Of a DNA stretch of 64,000 nucleotides, positions 1 to 11,400 are shown piece by piece; the first letter of the stretch is position 1; every line of letters begins with the position of its first letter. Location of the stretch: positions 434,001 to 498,000 of the forward strand of contig JACATO010000999.1 of assembly GCA_018389105.1 (NCBI GenBank). The letters are read 5' to 3'. The translations under genes were made by a program, and so were the position numbers. Below the pieces are notes generated by a model. It was not told where the DNA came from, did no database searches, and saw only the letters and a program-made list of their open reading frames with translations. This stretch comes from Nautilus pompilius (lineage: Eukaryota; Mollusca; Cephalopoda; Nautilida; Nautilidae).

Positions 1-2114
1 AAGATAAGGCCTGCAGAGTTCCTCACTTCCATCATAATTACATTATCTAATTATGCATCTGAACAACGCCACGTAACCACAGTATTGTCTTGATTCTCCA
101 ATTTGCCGTTTTAAAAATCTGCCTTATTTTACTAAAACAACCTTCTGGTGGAGATCAAAGATCGTGCGCCGATTCAAACCTCTTTATTAACTCGTGTTTG
201 GCAATTTGGTTTTGTCTGCCAAACACAAGGTGAATTAGGTTTGCAGTGTCAGTTAGCAAAGTTGTTCCATTCGGTTTAGTTACTTTTGTTTGACTGACTG
301 ATGGGACTAAAGAATATCAGTCAAAGCAGAATAACACGTTAAAATAAACAAGGGTAGAAATGCAAGACAAACAAATCAATGTTCAGGACCTGTAATCTAA
401 TTATTTTGTGTATTTTTTTAAGTTTTACAACAACTTGTTAACTGTTAGTTTTCTGCTAACCTTTGTCAAGGGCTGATTCTACGACGTCATAATGATGCTG
501 TCACTTGAATCATGGTACTCAAGGATCTGTTGATATTTTTATATTAATGCTGTTGTTCTGATGCAATATTACATCAAAAGTTGTTGTGATATTTTGTCAC
601 CGTTTGTTGCACTGATGTTTCTCTGTGATGGCTGGTAAATGCGTGTGAGCTATTTTTAAAACCCAGACTGGCATTAACGGCTTTCCCACCAATGAAGCAT
701 TTTCCGCCTCGCTCTCATTCAAGGCAAAAGATAATTCAGCCAATCGCTGGTTTCGTTCTATTTTCACAGCGAGTACAAACCCGCATTTGCTTCTAAGTTT
801 ATCCGTTCATTTAGTAAAACGTTACCTTTATAAGATTTAAAGTTTTCTTAATTAACCTGACGGCGCAGACGGAGACGTTGGGCAGAGGAGCGAAACAGCT
901 TTGTCTCTGTGTTATCTTTTGTCGGTTGCTGCTGCCACATACCAAGAGTTTTTCCCGCGAATTTCTTTACAAGCAAAAGTCCATCAATTTAGTCGCCATT
1001 CGTTCACGATCATTCTGCCGCGCAATTTGCCACATTCGTTCACAAAGGCCATTGAAAAACGTACCGGTCATTGGAGCCATCTTTAGAATACAGCAGCTCA
1101 GCAGACAGCAGACGATGATTATTACCGGAGCCAACAAAACATTATAAATTATTTTGGGGAAAATTCCCCAGAGATTAAAATGAACGTCGATAGCGATTCT
1201 TCGAGAGGTCAAAGGGTGAACTCAGAAGCTGCCTGCAATTAAAGCTATCGTAGGAATCTGGTAATTACGACAATCGCAAAGCGGACATGTGGCGAAGTCA
1301 AGCAATTTGCGAACTACCTCGTGACAAAAACAAAAACAAAGAGAAGTCTTCCAACTCTGATAATAAAAGGCAATATTCGTTCTGCATTTCAGAAATGGCG
1401 TCAAGTTATGGCTTAGGTTTAGCTTGCTGAACAGGCTGGACATCAAAAGAATAATAACGCGACATTTTCACGATCTTTAATAACCGTTTTTCAACTATCA
1501 GTTAGTAGTCGCCAAATCCGCGGTTTAAAGACTCACTCGCCCGAAAACAAAGAATAAATCGGTCAGATTCACGTGGTTTCTCCTGTAGGCAAGAAGACAG
1601 CCAGCCTCAAGTACCCTGACTTATACAGCACTGGCAAGGTGCGAGAATATTTACTGGTGCGGTTTTGAAACTGGTCTACAAATTCTTCTTTGAAATCCCG
1701 CTCGTTTAGAATTCTCCTCGTGGAACCAGGGTTCTAAATTTTAAAAGTCTTCGTCGATTTATATTCCAGCTTTCATTTTGTAGTAAACAAATAGAAACAT
1801 TCGGTGAATCTCGGACAAAGCTCCTCTCCTGGCGTGAGTGATTAGACGATATGATGTCGACGTTTTCGCAGACTTCGCCTTCCGGATGCTATGACGACCA
1901 TTATCAACAAGTCGAAATCTAAGCCTCATGGAACCCACAGACTCCACGTCAGGATTACTCAGCTGAACGAACTTTCTTTATACGAGCATCTTAGAGCCTT
2001 ATTTTGCACAATCTAATTACCCAAACTGTGTAAGTTCTTGAGCACACGCGCCTAACCCTAGCCCTCCATCTCCATCTTCTTTTGGGGAGATTTCGCGATA
2101 TTTAGCCGTGGCTT

Positions 2115-2136
2115 CAGCTGATATTTGTATCAGCTG
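2115..2136. repeat. Perfect 9-bp inverted repeat (hairpin)
   Basis: The arms 2115-2123 (CAGCTGATA) and 2128-2136 (TATCAGCTG) are perfect reverse complements around a TTTG loop. Each arm carries a CAGCTG E-box. It lies 48 bp before an isolated TGACGTCA. It could be a paired E-box element or chance. Confidence 0.6.
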
Positions 2137-2183
2137 TGATGACAGATCAATGTACTACGCCGTGGAGTATGATCGATACGAGG

Positions 2184-2191
2184 TGACGTCA
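2184..2191. promoter_or_regulatory. Isolated ATF/CREB palindrome TGACGTCA
   Basis: Perfect 8-bp cAMP-response-element palindrome. It is one of nine isolated copies in the window. No adjacent gene start is recognised, so function is only inferred from the motif. Confidence 0.35.
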
Positions 2192-3045
2192 TGTCTGCAG
2201 GAATGGGATCATTTTATTCGTGTGGAGAGGATACCGAGAAATAGCATAATTTTTTCGCACTCCATCGTCAAACTTGCCAAGCGATTATGCGAAAGAAACT
2301 CGGTATTTTAAGGGCTGGTTTTCCTTACCTTGCCTCTCTGTTTACGACAAAGGTATCTCATCTCTAGTCCCCCCCCTACCACCTCCTCCTCTCACAGATT
2401 TTAATCGTACGAAATTCAGGAAACCTTCAAATTACGAGGTTTTTAACAGCCCAATTCCCCACTCCCTCCCATTTTATACGAAAATCGCGGACAAAACGAG
2501 AAAAATTAATCTAACAAAATCAGCTCGACATCCTACACGCGCCACTGGGGCGGTCCCCATATAATTCCGTCCACGTTAAACCGTCTCCGTCTTCATACGA
2601 TCCTCGCGATCTCAAGTAGCATCAGCAGCATTTTTCAAAATAAGAACAAACTAGGCGGGAGGATCTAGAAGGCTATCATTAGACAGTTTTCCACTCTTTC
2701 ATAAGCCATCCGACACATGACAACCGATATCAAAAGTACGGAAAGCACCTGCAGAGATATAAAAAAGGGTGAACCTGTTTTATAGCCTTAAAACTGTGAG
2801 CACGGAACGTGGTTTTAACTTTAATAATCAAAACTCTGATCCTGAGTTAATGACCGAAATCTTTATCTTTTCTTGTGCACGCTAACCAGCCGGCGCAGCG
2901 TGCTCGCGACTGTAGTTCTGTGTATTGGTGACCTTGACCTTCAGTCTAATAATAGCCGCATCACGCCACGTCAGATAGTCTCGATCTACACGCGCTACAG
3001 TGAACGTATGTTTAGCGCACTTGGCGATTTGTCGCGAGTTGAACA

Positions 3046-4060
3046 ATGGAGGATCTTGAAGAGCGACGTGTTTGTGTGGAATTCTGTTTCAAATTGGGAA
3101 AAACGTTTACGGAGACTTTTCTAATGTCGCAACAGGCCTATGGGGGGATTGTTTGAGCCGTACGCAATGTCACGAGTGGTACCAGCGTTTCAAATCGGGA
3201 AGGACATCCACCGAAGACGGTCCCAGATCTGGACGACGATCACATCGAGAAAGTGCGCGCTGTGATCCGCGACTGTCCGTGAAGTTTCCGAAGAAGCTGG
3301 CATCTGTAAAAGTTCGTGTCACGTGATTTTAAAAGAAAAGCCGAACATGCATCGTGTAGCCGCAAAATCTGTGGCGCGTCTGCTGACAGATGAACAAAAA
3401 GAGAACCGAGTCAGTCAGTCAGGAGCCCTTTGATCGTTCGAATGCTGATGACAGCTTCCACAGTGTCATAACAGGTGACGAAACGTGGGTGCACGGCCAC
3501 AATATCGAAACAAAAAGGCGGTCGTCGCAGTGGGTTGGATCATCGTCAGAGTCGCTCAAATGTGAAGGTGATGTTGATCGTCTTTTCTGATTGGAAGGGA
3601 GTCGTTCATCACGAGTTTGTTCCCCACGGTCAGACGATCAATAAACAGTTTTACTCGGATGTCCTGAGGCGGAGGAGGCCTGAGGCATGGAAAAACAAAC
3701 CCTGGATGCTGCACCACGACAACGCACCTGCTCACGCGTCACTCCTTATCCGTGATTTTTTCGCAAAGCACGAGACGACTCTCGTCCCCCCGCCGCCCTA
3801 CTCTCCGGATTTGGCCCCTGCGGACTTTTTTTTGGTTCCCAAAGTTGAAATCCACCCTGAATGGTCACCGATTTCAGACGATAGAAGAGATCGAAGAAAA
3901 TTCGCTACGAGAACTGCGCACTATCCCTGAAAACGCGTTGGGAGCGGTGTATCAACAGTAGAGGGAACTGCTTTGAAGGAGACAAGTCTGAGTAAATTGG
4001 AAGTAAAGCAATAAATTTGTTTTTTAAAAAAGTTCGGTTTCTTTTTGGACAGACCTCGTA
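3046..4060 (+). pseudogene. Decayed mariner transposon (DD34D transposase)
   Basis: Relic of a mariner cut-and-paste transposon. The original start is the ATG at 3046 (MEDLEERRVCVEF...) and the original stop is TAA at 4012, giving a span close to the ~345-codon family size. Conserved blocks appear in order: SRTQCHEWYQRFKSGR (helix-turn-helix region), ARLLTDEQKENR, GDETWV (first catalytic Asp codon at 3477), HHDNAPAHASLLI (second Asp, 3718) and YSPDLAPADFF (third Asp, 3823). The second and third Asp codons are in one frame with exactly 34 residues between them, the mariner signature. The reading frame changes at about 3140, 3550, 3850 and near 3955, so no transposase can be made. The right end (about 4030-4058) looks like a terminal inverted repeat followed by TA, the mariner target dinucleotide. 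I find no matching left end, so the copy is probably 5'-eroded. Confidence 0.92.
4028..4060 (+). repeat. Mariner right-end inverted repeat and TA target
   Basis: Immediately after the old transposase stop there is a sequence ending in GGACAGACCTCG and then TA, as expected for a mariner terminus. Its reverse complement is not found upstream of 3046, so only one end is recognisable. Confidence 0.6.
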
Positions 4061-4442
4061 TATATATATTTCTCCATTGTCAAGTATATTATTTATCTTA
4101 GTCCAAGAGAACTGAGTACGAGTCCGTCTATCACTCGTTACCACAGAGCGTGGAGAAATGGTGAGGGAAGCTCCCTAACCCTGCAAGGATTCAATAAAAA
4201 AGGACCCAGTGAATCATTTTTTCCAAGTAGTATTTAATTAACGTCATAGGCAGTCATTTAAAAATGGTGTTTATTGTTAATTAATTACGAGTTCTCTTTA
4301 GTTATGCCTGTATGCATTAATTTTTTTAAAATGTCTATTCAAGGATAATTTAGAACCGGTCATTATTATATCCTTCTTAAGGAAATGGCACTGGCAATCA
4401 CCCGGATTGTGTTAATTAGTACACGAAAGCTGCATCGTCACT

Positions 4443-4490
4443 TATAAAATAGGTGGCTCTTCCACGATGATGATGCTTACCTATTTTATA
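4443..4490. repeat. Perfect 12-bp inverted repeat with 24-nt loop
   Basis: Arms 4443-4454 (TATAAAATAGGT) and 4479-4490 (ACCTATTTTATA) are exact reverse complements. The loop shows no further pairing, so a microRNA precursor is unlikely. It may be a miniature transposon remnant, a cruciform-forming site or chance. Confidence 0.6.
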
Positions 4491-4933
4491 TCCGCATTAG
4501 AACCGCGGCGGCTTCACCAAGAATTACATTTCCGCTTATTAATTCACTCTGGCAATAACTTGCAGTATCGTTTATTGTCCAGTTTATCAAAATCTTAACT
4601 TATGAAATCCGTGCTCTCTGTAAATATTAAAACTTATTTGTCAGAGGGGGTCTTCATCGTTAACCAACTGACAACGATAATAAGAAAGAAATCTTTACCC
4701 CTGCCTAAGGCGACCGACGAGCGAGGGCCTAGTAGCCAGCAGGCCACCGTCTTCCCTGTTTAAATACTCTTATGGAAAACGTTGACCGTTTTCATTTTGA
4801 AAAAAAAATGTCAAACAGAACAGAGTTTTAATTAGAAAAATTAAGGAATTTTTAATTCAGCGAGATAGAAATAAAAGAGGCTGATGGAGATGATAATTTA
4901 AAGGGATGTTTGTCGTTTGTCAGTAGCCACGTG

Positions 4934-4941
4934 TGACGTCA
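4934..4941. promoter_or_regulatory. Isolated ATF/CREB palindrome TGACGTCA
   Basis: Perfect 8-bp palindrome preceded by a CACGTG E-box a few bases upstream (near 4928). No gene start is recognised next to it. Confidence 0.35.
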
Positions 4942-7609
4942 TTGACTATGGACGTGTGAATACGTCAGTCTTGTGCGGCGGCGCAATGGAGGGGCACAGA
5001 GATTAGCATCCTGAGCGGTGGAAACTTGTTCGGACCAAATTAAGCTATTGCACATCGTTCCTTTCATCGCAAAAAGTTTGCGGTTGTTTACTTTCCTGGG
5101 TAGGTCACCACCTCGTGGACGGTTTCATTAATCTGAGCTAAAGTCATTTGCAGATATCGCCCCGGAAGAGTGCAAGGTGCCCCCTCCCCCGATCGCTTCA
5201 GGTTTGCCAAACGGAAGTAGCTTTTCACTTCAGAGAAAACGACAGAGGAGGGAGGGCCTTTGATGGTGAGACGAGAGGCCCGGCCGGCCTCGTGACATTC
5301 CAGAGGGACGTGACGACTGTTATTTTTTTGGATAACTATCAACTCGTTTAGCCAGAAGCAGGTAAACAAGCAGAAGTCAGAAAATGTATAAAAAAAGGTA
5401 ACTTATAAAAGCCAGGTGCTGAGGTTGGGCAAAAGATATCACGATTTCTTGATTTCTTGAGGTCGAGCCCCAAATTTCTTAATCTGGACTATTATAATTT
5501 TTTTGGACGGGCGAGGTACATTTTCTAGGTTTGTGTCAGGATCCGACGTTTATACCGAGCTCATCCAAGAAACGGTCAGCTGATTTAAGAGCTGGCGGCT
5601 ATTGTGCAAGAAATCTCCAGTTTAGATCTTAGTTGGCGGATGTTCGATAAATGAGATTATTCACAGCGTGTCATAAGTTGCACTATGTCCATAGGAAGCA
5701 GGCGATCGCATATAACGTCGAAGGTGTTTCTATATAAAGAATATTCTCCACACCATGACGCTGCCCCCCAAACTAAACGACTTTGCTCTTTTTTTTAACC
5801 AGTGCCCAAGGCAACGCTGGTCAGCTGCGAATTCCATCTTTAGATTCGTCACTAAGAGCAATCGCTGTCGCTGGCATCATGCCGACGATGATAAAGAAGC
5901 ATCGTGTTGACAGTTATTTTAACTTTATTTATTTATTTAAAAAAGAACGTGGGTGGTTCTTCATCTTTAAATATGAACTTATACCTAAATATAATTATAT
6001 TCCACATCTTTAAAAAATGAAGAAAAAAAAAACATTGCTATACAAACCAATCAAAGAAAAACTGGATATTACAGGATTCCACGGAATCTTTAGAACTTAA
6101 GCCGGGCAATTTCTCACATGTGACCTTCTATATATAGGTTATAAGTCTTAAGCGTTTTGGAAAAGTCAACAACAAAGCTCGGCATTATTCGTAAAATTGG
6201 TTATTATTTCTGTCATCAACGTAAAAGCGTTCGAGTCGTTCCAAGGTAACCCGCTCGCGACATCAACGGCTCTTTCCGGCCTCGTTTTGAGGTGCGCAGA
6301 TCAGAAACGGGGGATGATAGCTGACAGAACCGAGAATCGTCTCATGCGAGCTCTTCTGAATACTCAGACTAAATGGCTCCTTCCCCACCCAACCCCTTAT
6401 TTTTCTTTTGTTTTTGTACGATAACTAGAATGCTCCAGGGTTTCTGAGCATCTCGAGTAATCCTCAGATGGTACGTGGCGTGGACAGTGTAGGTATTCCA
6501 GCTATTTACGGTCAGAAATACGAAGAATCACAAACTGACCGAAGTATCTGCGCGGCCTGATATAAACGGAACGAAATCACCAACCGGGATTGTAGCTGGA
6601 AGAAATAAATTACCTTAAAAATACCGTTGCCAGATGGCGCTGGTGTAAAATCAGTTTCAGAATCAAGTTCAAGGATCTTTGTTTTCCACACAGAGCCTTG
6701 TGTTAGCGCCGACGATTCTTTGCCGAAACTCAACTAAATGATAGTTCGGTAGTTCAGTCTTCTGACTGCAGCAAACTCTTCCCTGGAAATCCTGAACGTG
6801 TGATAAGTTTTAAGAAAATAAAATAAAACGTTCGTGATAATTATTAATTAATACCGTCTTTCCTTTATCAAATAAACCTTCTCTTCCACCACGGTGATTC
6901 CGGGTATATACACAGCTGCTCTAGGCGCAGCCGTTTGACGCTAATACTTCGATGCTGAGCAACAACAAAAAAAGAGGCTCTCAGCATAAAAAATAGTTCC
7001 TTACTGGTGTTTATTTCAAGTAAATATTTGTGAAATAGTAAATAAACTCTTCGCTCTTAAGCTTGTGTAGAAAATTAAAAACAACAACAACAAACAGATA
7101 TCTGAACAACAAAAAGGGTATTACGTCTGGAGAGCAGTCACGGTGAGTTGGCATGAAAGTCTCTGGGAGTTTTTCCGGAAGATGTTATGCGAACACCGAA
7201 GTCTTAGTAGTGGCTTCATTTAGCCAATATATTTATCACCAGTGTTAACTATGAATAGACGCGGCACAAAATCAATTTGCCTAATTAACTCTCCCCAACC
7301 ATTAGAGAGTAGAATCATCTTTACGTGGCATTTGCGTGACATTACATCCGACAGATTATTAAATGGCACGTGAACGCTTCGTCAGGAAAATGGCTTCGCT
7401 CTATGGCGACAGCCGTTGAAGACGATTTTAAAGGACCAAGACGTGAAGCGTGGACGCTGAGTCCAGTTAACTCTGTTGCGGAAGTTGGCGGCCCAAAAAA
7501 AAGAAACAAGAGTTTTTAGTTATCAGAACAGATGCGAAAATCTGAAATTTCGCTCCAAAGAGGAGAACCAGAAATTCGTTTGGAGTTTCTCCAGCACGAA
7601 TGGCGAGTC

Positions 7610-8130
7610 TCTGGATGTTCATCCGGGGCCCGAATCGTTCCTTTCCGCTACGAGGACGTCACCAAGTTCCCGGATGGTTCGCGGCATCCTGGAGCATGTT
7701 CTGGATACGATAGACCAAACCAAGGTCTCGAGGATGAGCTCTTGCTCCGGCCAGGCCAGGTGCGAACGGGTGTTATCCCGCACGAGGATGAAGTTGTCTC
7801 CAATGACGCCAGTGTGTGTAAATATCAAAAGTCCCATACTCGTATTTAAACTTGTTAATGTGCCATTCTGGATCGCGCGGAGGCTAGTCTCGCCATTCCA
7901 TCTGGTTCCTCGCCACAACATCAATACCTCATCTCCGCAGCGAGACTGTTCACAAACGTCGGTATCTTGAAACCTCCACTCTGGTCTTGTTGGCGCATAC
8001 AAAAATCACTGGTCCATAAAAAGAAGAGAGGTCCCATCTTAAAGGCGATTACGCGAGTTTGCGTGGAAACACTGGCACTGTTACGTCTTGCAGCCTTGAT
8101 GATGATGTGTTGTCTGTTTAGCTCGGCCTT
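7610..8130 (-). pseudogene. Decayed Tc1-family transposase fragment
   Basis: Read on the minus strand, the region gives a degenerate DDE transposase of the Tc1 superfamily. The clearest block includes the segments EVLMLWRGTRWNGETSL, AIQNGTLT and GVIGDNFILVRDNTRSHLA. The last corresponds to the family's GDxFxLxxDNxRPH block holding the second catalytic Asp. Further on, TIRELGDVLVAERND fits the C-terminal motif that follows the third catalytic residue. Upstream on the same strand, in another frame (about 8000-8100), WTSDFCMRQQDQSG resembles the FxDESRF block with the first acidic residue damaged. Frameshifts and the missing SPDLNPIE segment show the copy is dead. Its ends and inverted repeats are not recognisable. 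The sequence differs from the + strand Tc1-like relic near 29 kb, so the two represent different lineages. Confidence 0.75.
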
Positions 8131-11100
8131 CACCTGACTTTCGCTAGCCTCGCCTGCCGCACGACACCTAAATGCTCCAATCCCCTCTAGCAAGTTCTGT
8201 TGCCGTCAAATGCAGCCGTCGTGCTACTGTATCAACCAGGTTCTTCTCCTTTCTTTTTTTTTGCTAAAAATGACAAATTCAGCGACGAAGCATTTCTTAA
8301 ATGGCAAAATGGCAGCGGCCCGCACGATGACAGGTGCGTGGAAATCATTGACCATCTCAAACCCCGACCGGCGTGGACGCCAGGTGCTCTGCGAGGGGAT
8401 CCTAACATGAAAGTCACAGTTAGGGACGGAAAGTAGATCGCACTGGTAAACGAAGTAATGTCTGTTGATAATCATTCGATCCGTAGAAAAGTTTGAGTAC
8501 TGTGCTGACGTAATGGACTGGATGATTTCGACACACAGCTGGTGAGCAGGACTCGCTCAATATATTCGGCCTCCTGAAAGACAGTAAAACCAAAACGTCT
8601 TGATGTTGCTACGCTGACTGTTACGGACATTTGTCTGTAATAAAGTTTTTATATCGCTTATAGAACTTAACACTGGTTTGCGGAAATAATAAAGGGGCTC
8701 ATCTAGATTTTAAGACGTTATTTGTGATCTTTTGTTTCGTGGATATTTCAGCTACATCGTTATGCATTCAGCCTTGATGGAAAGATGCTACTTCTTCTTT
8801 GCTCCGCTTTCATTGGCTGAGCCAAGAGAATGAGTTCACGCGACACTTCCGTGACTGTAAAGAAGGCCTCTTGATTTGTGATGCCTCACGAAGGCGTAAA
8901 TAAAGTTTCCTGAAGTATTACTCCTTGGACTGTGGTTTTAATCTGCATGTGAACGGGAATGCATACTGCGAATGCGTGTCATTTTTTAAAAATCATTCTT
9001 ACTGTAACTGTCGTTCACCAGTTGTTCCGAGCCTTCATATTTGGCTCCAATTTCGCGTATGCACAGTTAATGCCTAAAATATTTATAATGATTAAAATAA
9101 TACTTAGATTTTAACTTTCCAGATTTCCCGTAGATAACAAGGATGCCGTATTTAAATTTGATTTCCCTCAGCTGATTTATCTAGTCACAAATGAAAGTAT
9201 TACACAGAAGGTCAACTCTTGACATTTCCACTGGTTTCCGGTATTCATAGATGTAATCACTTATGCGTAACAACATGCGGGCTTGTTAAGACAAGTGTAG
9301 AAGATCATTCCTTTTATCTTGAGATTAAATTGTTTAATTATTATGTAGATATAGATAAATAGATCATTGCCATGAATATTGCTTGTCATAGTGGAATAAT
9401 CGAAAATTTCTAGCAGAAACAGTAAACCCAGGGTAATGAGCAGAAAACATCTGGTGCGAGCGGTATTTTTTACTAGCACGCGTGTCCCCCTACCGGCAGG
9501 CGTGGGAATCTCTTGTCGAGAAATATTTCTCCACGTTTCATTTTCTAGATTAAACCCGGTCGGTTTTGTCCTTATCTTTTAATCAACCGGTTGACGGCTT
9601 CCAGAAGACGCCAAGTCTTTTCTCACTTTCAATTTGTTACGTCTGCAGATTTTGGAGTAATGAAGTTTTCCAACCGCGACAGGGAGCGATTCACCAGCAC
9701 GTGACCGCCCGCCCGCCGTCTCGGTACTCTTCGATGTGTACACGCGCGCAGGGAAGCTCACGGGAGCTGGAAGCATGGCAGTTAAAATAATTTTTTCTTT
9801 CTTCTTCATCACCCGCGGATCACTTTCCACATATCCTCAGAGACAAGGAGTAATTTTCTAGAAGTTGTCTGTGGCGAACGAGACATTTTAGAGCAAAGGG
9901 GAAATGTTCGACCGATAGGGAAAAAAGACAGAATCATTGTAAGCTTTTCTGGAAATGAGAGTAGTAAAAAATTGTGGCACCAGAATTCGTAGGAACGCCA
10001 GTGATCACTATGCAAAGCTATGACGTATACAAAGCTCTTTTGTGGTCTTCCTGACAAGAGAGCTATGACGTCGCAACTTTGAAATTACTGAAATTCACTA
10101 TAAATTAAAATGAAGTAGGTAAGTCGTCGTAAAAAATGTTTTCGGCAATGGAGTATGCTAATTTACTGGCACCTGCAAAGAATCGATACAAAAATATCTA
10201 AATGTTTATTCTCTATATTAACCAGATAAGTTGTAATACATCTTGTTTAAAATATCTTTCAAACTATTGAACTATATAAACTCTTATATACAAAAATCAT
10301 ATTCTTTGCGCGCAATTCTGTTATGATCTCCTTATCGATAGAGTTGCCACGTTATTGTTTGTTACAAATTGTACTGATGGATTTTTTTTAAAAAAGGATT
10401 ATATTCGAAAAGTTTTACTATTTCGAACATAAAAATACGATTTTCAGTGTGGAAATATCAAACCAAGAAATCTGTGTTTTTGCGACAGTTTCCAAACGAG
10501 CAGGGTATGATGTTTCCCAGCTTCATGAATTCTTTAGCACAATCGTAGAGGATGTCCAAAACACATCCGAGGCAGACAGATCTGTCGGATCAGCAGTGAC
10601 CCCAGCGCTGCTATGGGGAACTCTTTTCGAGTAATGAAACCAACGATACGAGGTCTAACATTGGATCGCCGTCTCTATGGGGAGGACCAGGAAAGTAATA
10701 TTCTCAAACTTCGGGTTGGAGGGCCCCATAATGATCGGAAACTGCCTGGCCTCTTCATGTTTAAATGGTTACTATCATATTAAATATTTTCCTATGGCAG
10801 CCGATTTTAACGCGTTAAAAAAATCAAGATTTATTAATATTTTTCCTCATTCGCATTTTTCCTCTCGAACCATAGCCTATTTGAATTTAAATCGACTTGA
10901 GACATCGTACATTTTCTCCGGCCGGAATCTGAACCTTTTGGTTTTACTTCATCGACCGGCGCCGGGGTCTCAGCAAGAATATCTAAGAGAAGTTAATTTT
11001 TAAAAACTCTCTAACCTCTGCGGGTAATCTCCTCCATCTGCGGCCACGTTCCGCCAGTCTTTTCGACCATAGTGGAAAACCTTGTTGGGATGAAGCTACA

Positions 11101-11160
11101 AGGGGCTGACTGGGCTGCTTCCCACTCAGCTTACACTTACAAAGGCAATTTCTTTAAATT
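8131..11160. other. No gene recognised; unassigned sequence
   Basis: I see no conserved exon, RNA gene or long repeat. Parts such as 9300-9400 and 10100-10450 are AT-rich. The N-terminal part of the Tc1-family relic may extend a short way into the start of this stretch but cannot be traced. Confidence 0.5.
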
Positions 11161-11188
11161 AGTCGATAAGAAGGATCGATGAGAGAGG

Positions 11189-11400
11189 GATGACGTCAGT
11201 ACAGAGATAGATGACGTCAACAAATAGAGATGGCGTCAGTACACATAGATAGATGCCGTCAACACAGAGAGAGATGACGTCAGTATAGAGATAGATGACG
11301 TCAACAAATAGAGATGACGTCAGTACACATAGATAGATGCCGTCAACACAGAGAGAGATGACGTCAGCACAGACAAACAGAGAGAGAGAGAGAGAATCCC
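11189..11400. repeat. TGACGTCA higher-order tandem array (84-bp period)
   Basis: Nine palindrome sites start at 11191, 11212, 11231, 11254, 11275, 11296, 11315, 11338 and 11359. Six are perfect TGACGTCA, one is TGGCGTCA and two are TGCCGTCA. Successive spacings are 21, 19, 23, 21, then 21, 19, 23, 21, so the array is an 84-bp unit built of four ~21-bp subunits and repeated slightly more than twice. Spacers are GATA- and GA-rich, and the array runs into a pure GA tract at about 11378-11395. The reverse-complement flank CTCTGTACTGACGTCATC is shared with the arrays at 30.6 and 59.4 kb. The open frame across it on the minus strand (FVDVIYL, TDVISLCVDG repeats) is a by-product of the 84-bp period, a multiple of three. 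Confidence 0.9.

Larger units (their letters stand above)
1..3045. other. No gene recognised; unassigned sequence
   Basis: I see no conserved coding region. Short open frames here are of chance length and match nothing I recognise. The stretch holds an isolated TGACGTCA palindrome at 2184-2191 and a perfect 9-bp inverted repeat at 2115-2136. The last ~170 bases may include the decayed 5' untranslated region of the mariner copy that follows, but no 5' terminal inverted repeat is visible. Confidence 0.5.
4061..7609. other. No gene recognised; unassigned sequence
   Basis: Nothing conserved is visible. It contains an isolated TGACGTCA at 4934-4941 and a perfect 12-bp inverted repeat at 4443-4490. 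Open frames up to ~90 codons occur on both strands but are of chance length and unrecognised. Confidence 0.5.

Noticed and set aside
11189-11400. Possible CRISPR array because of regular spacing
   Set aside because: The conserved unit is an 8-bp palindrome with similar low-complexity spacers in an animal genome. No unique spacers or cas genes are present.
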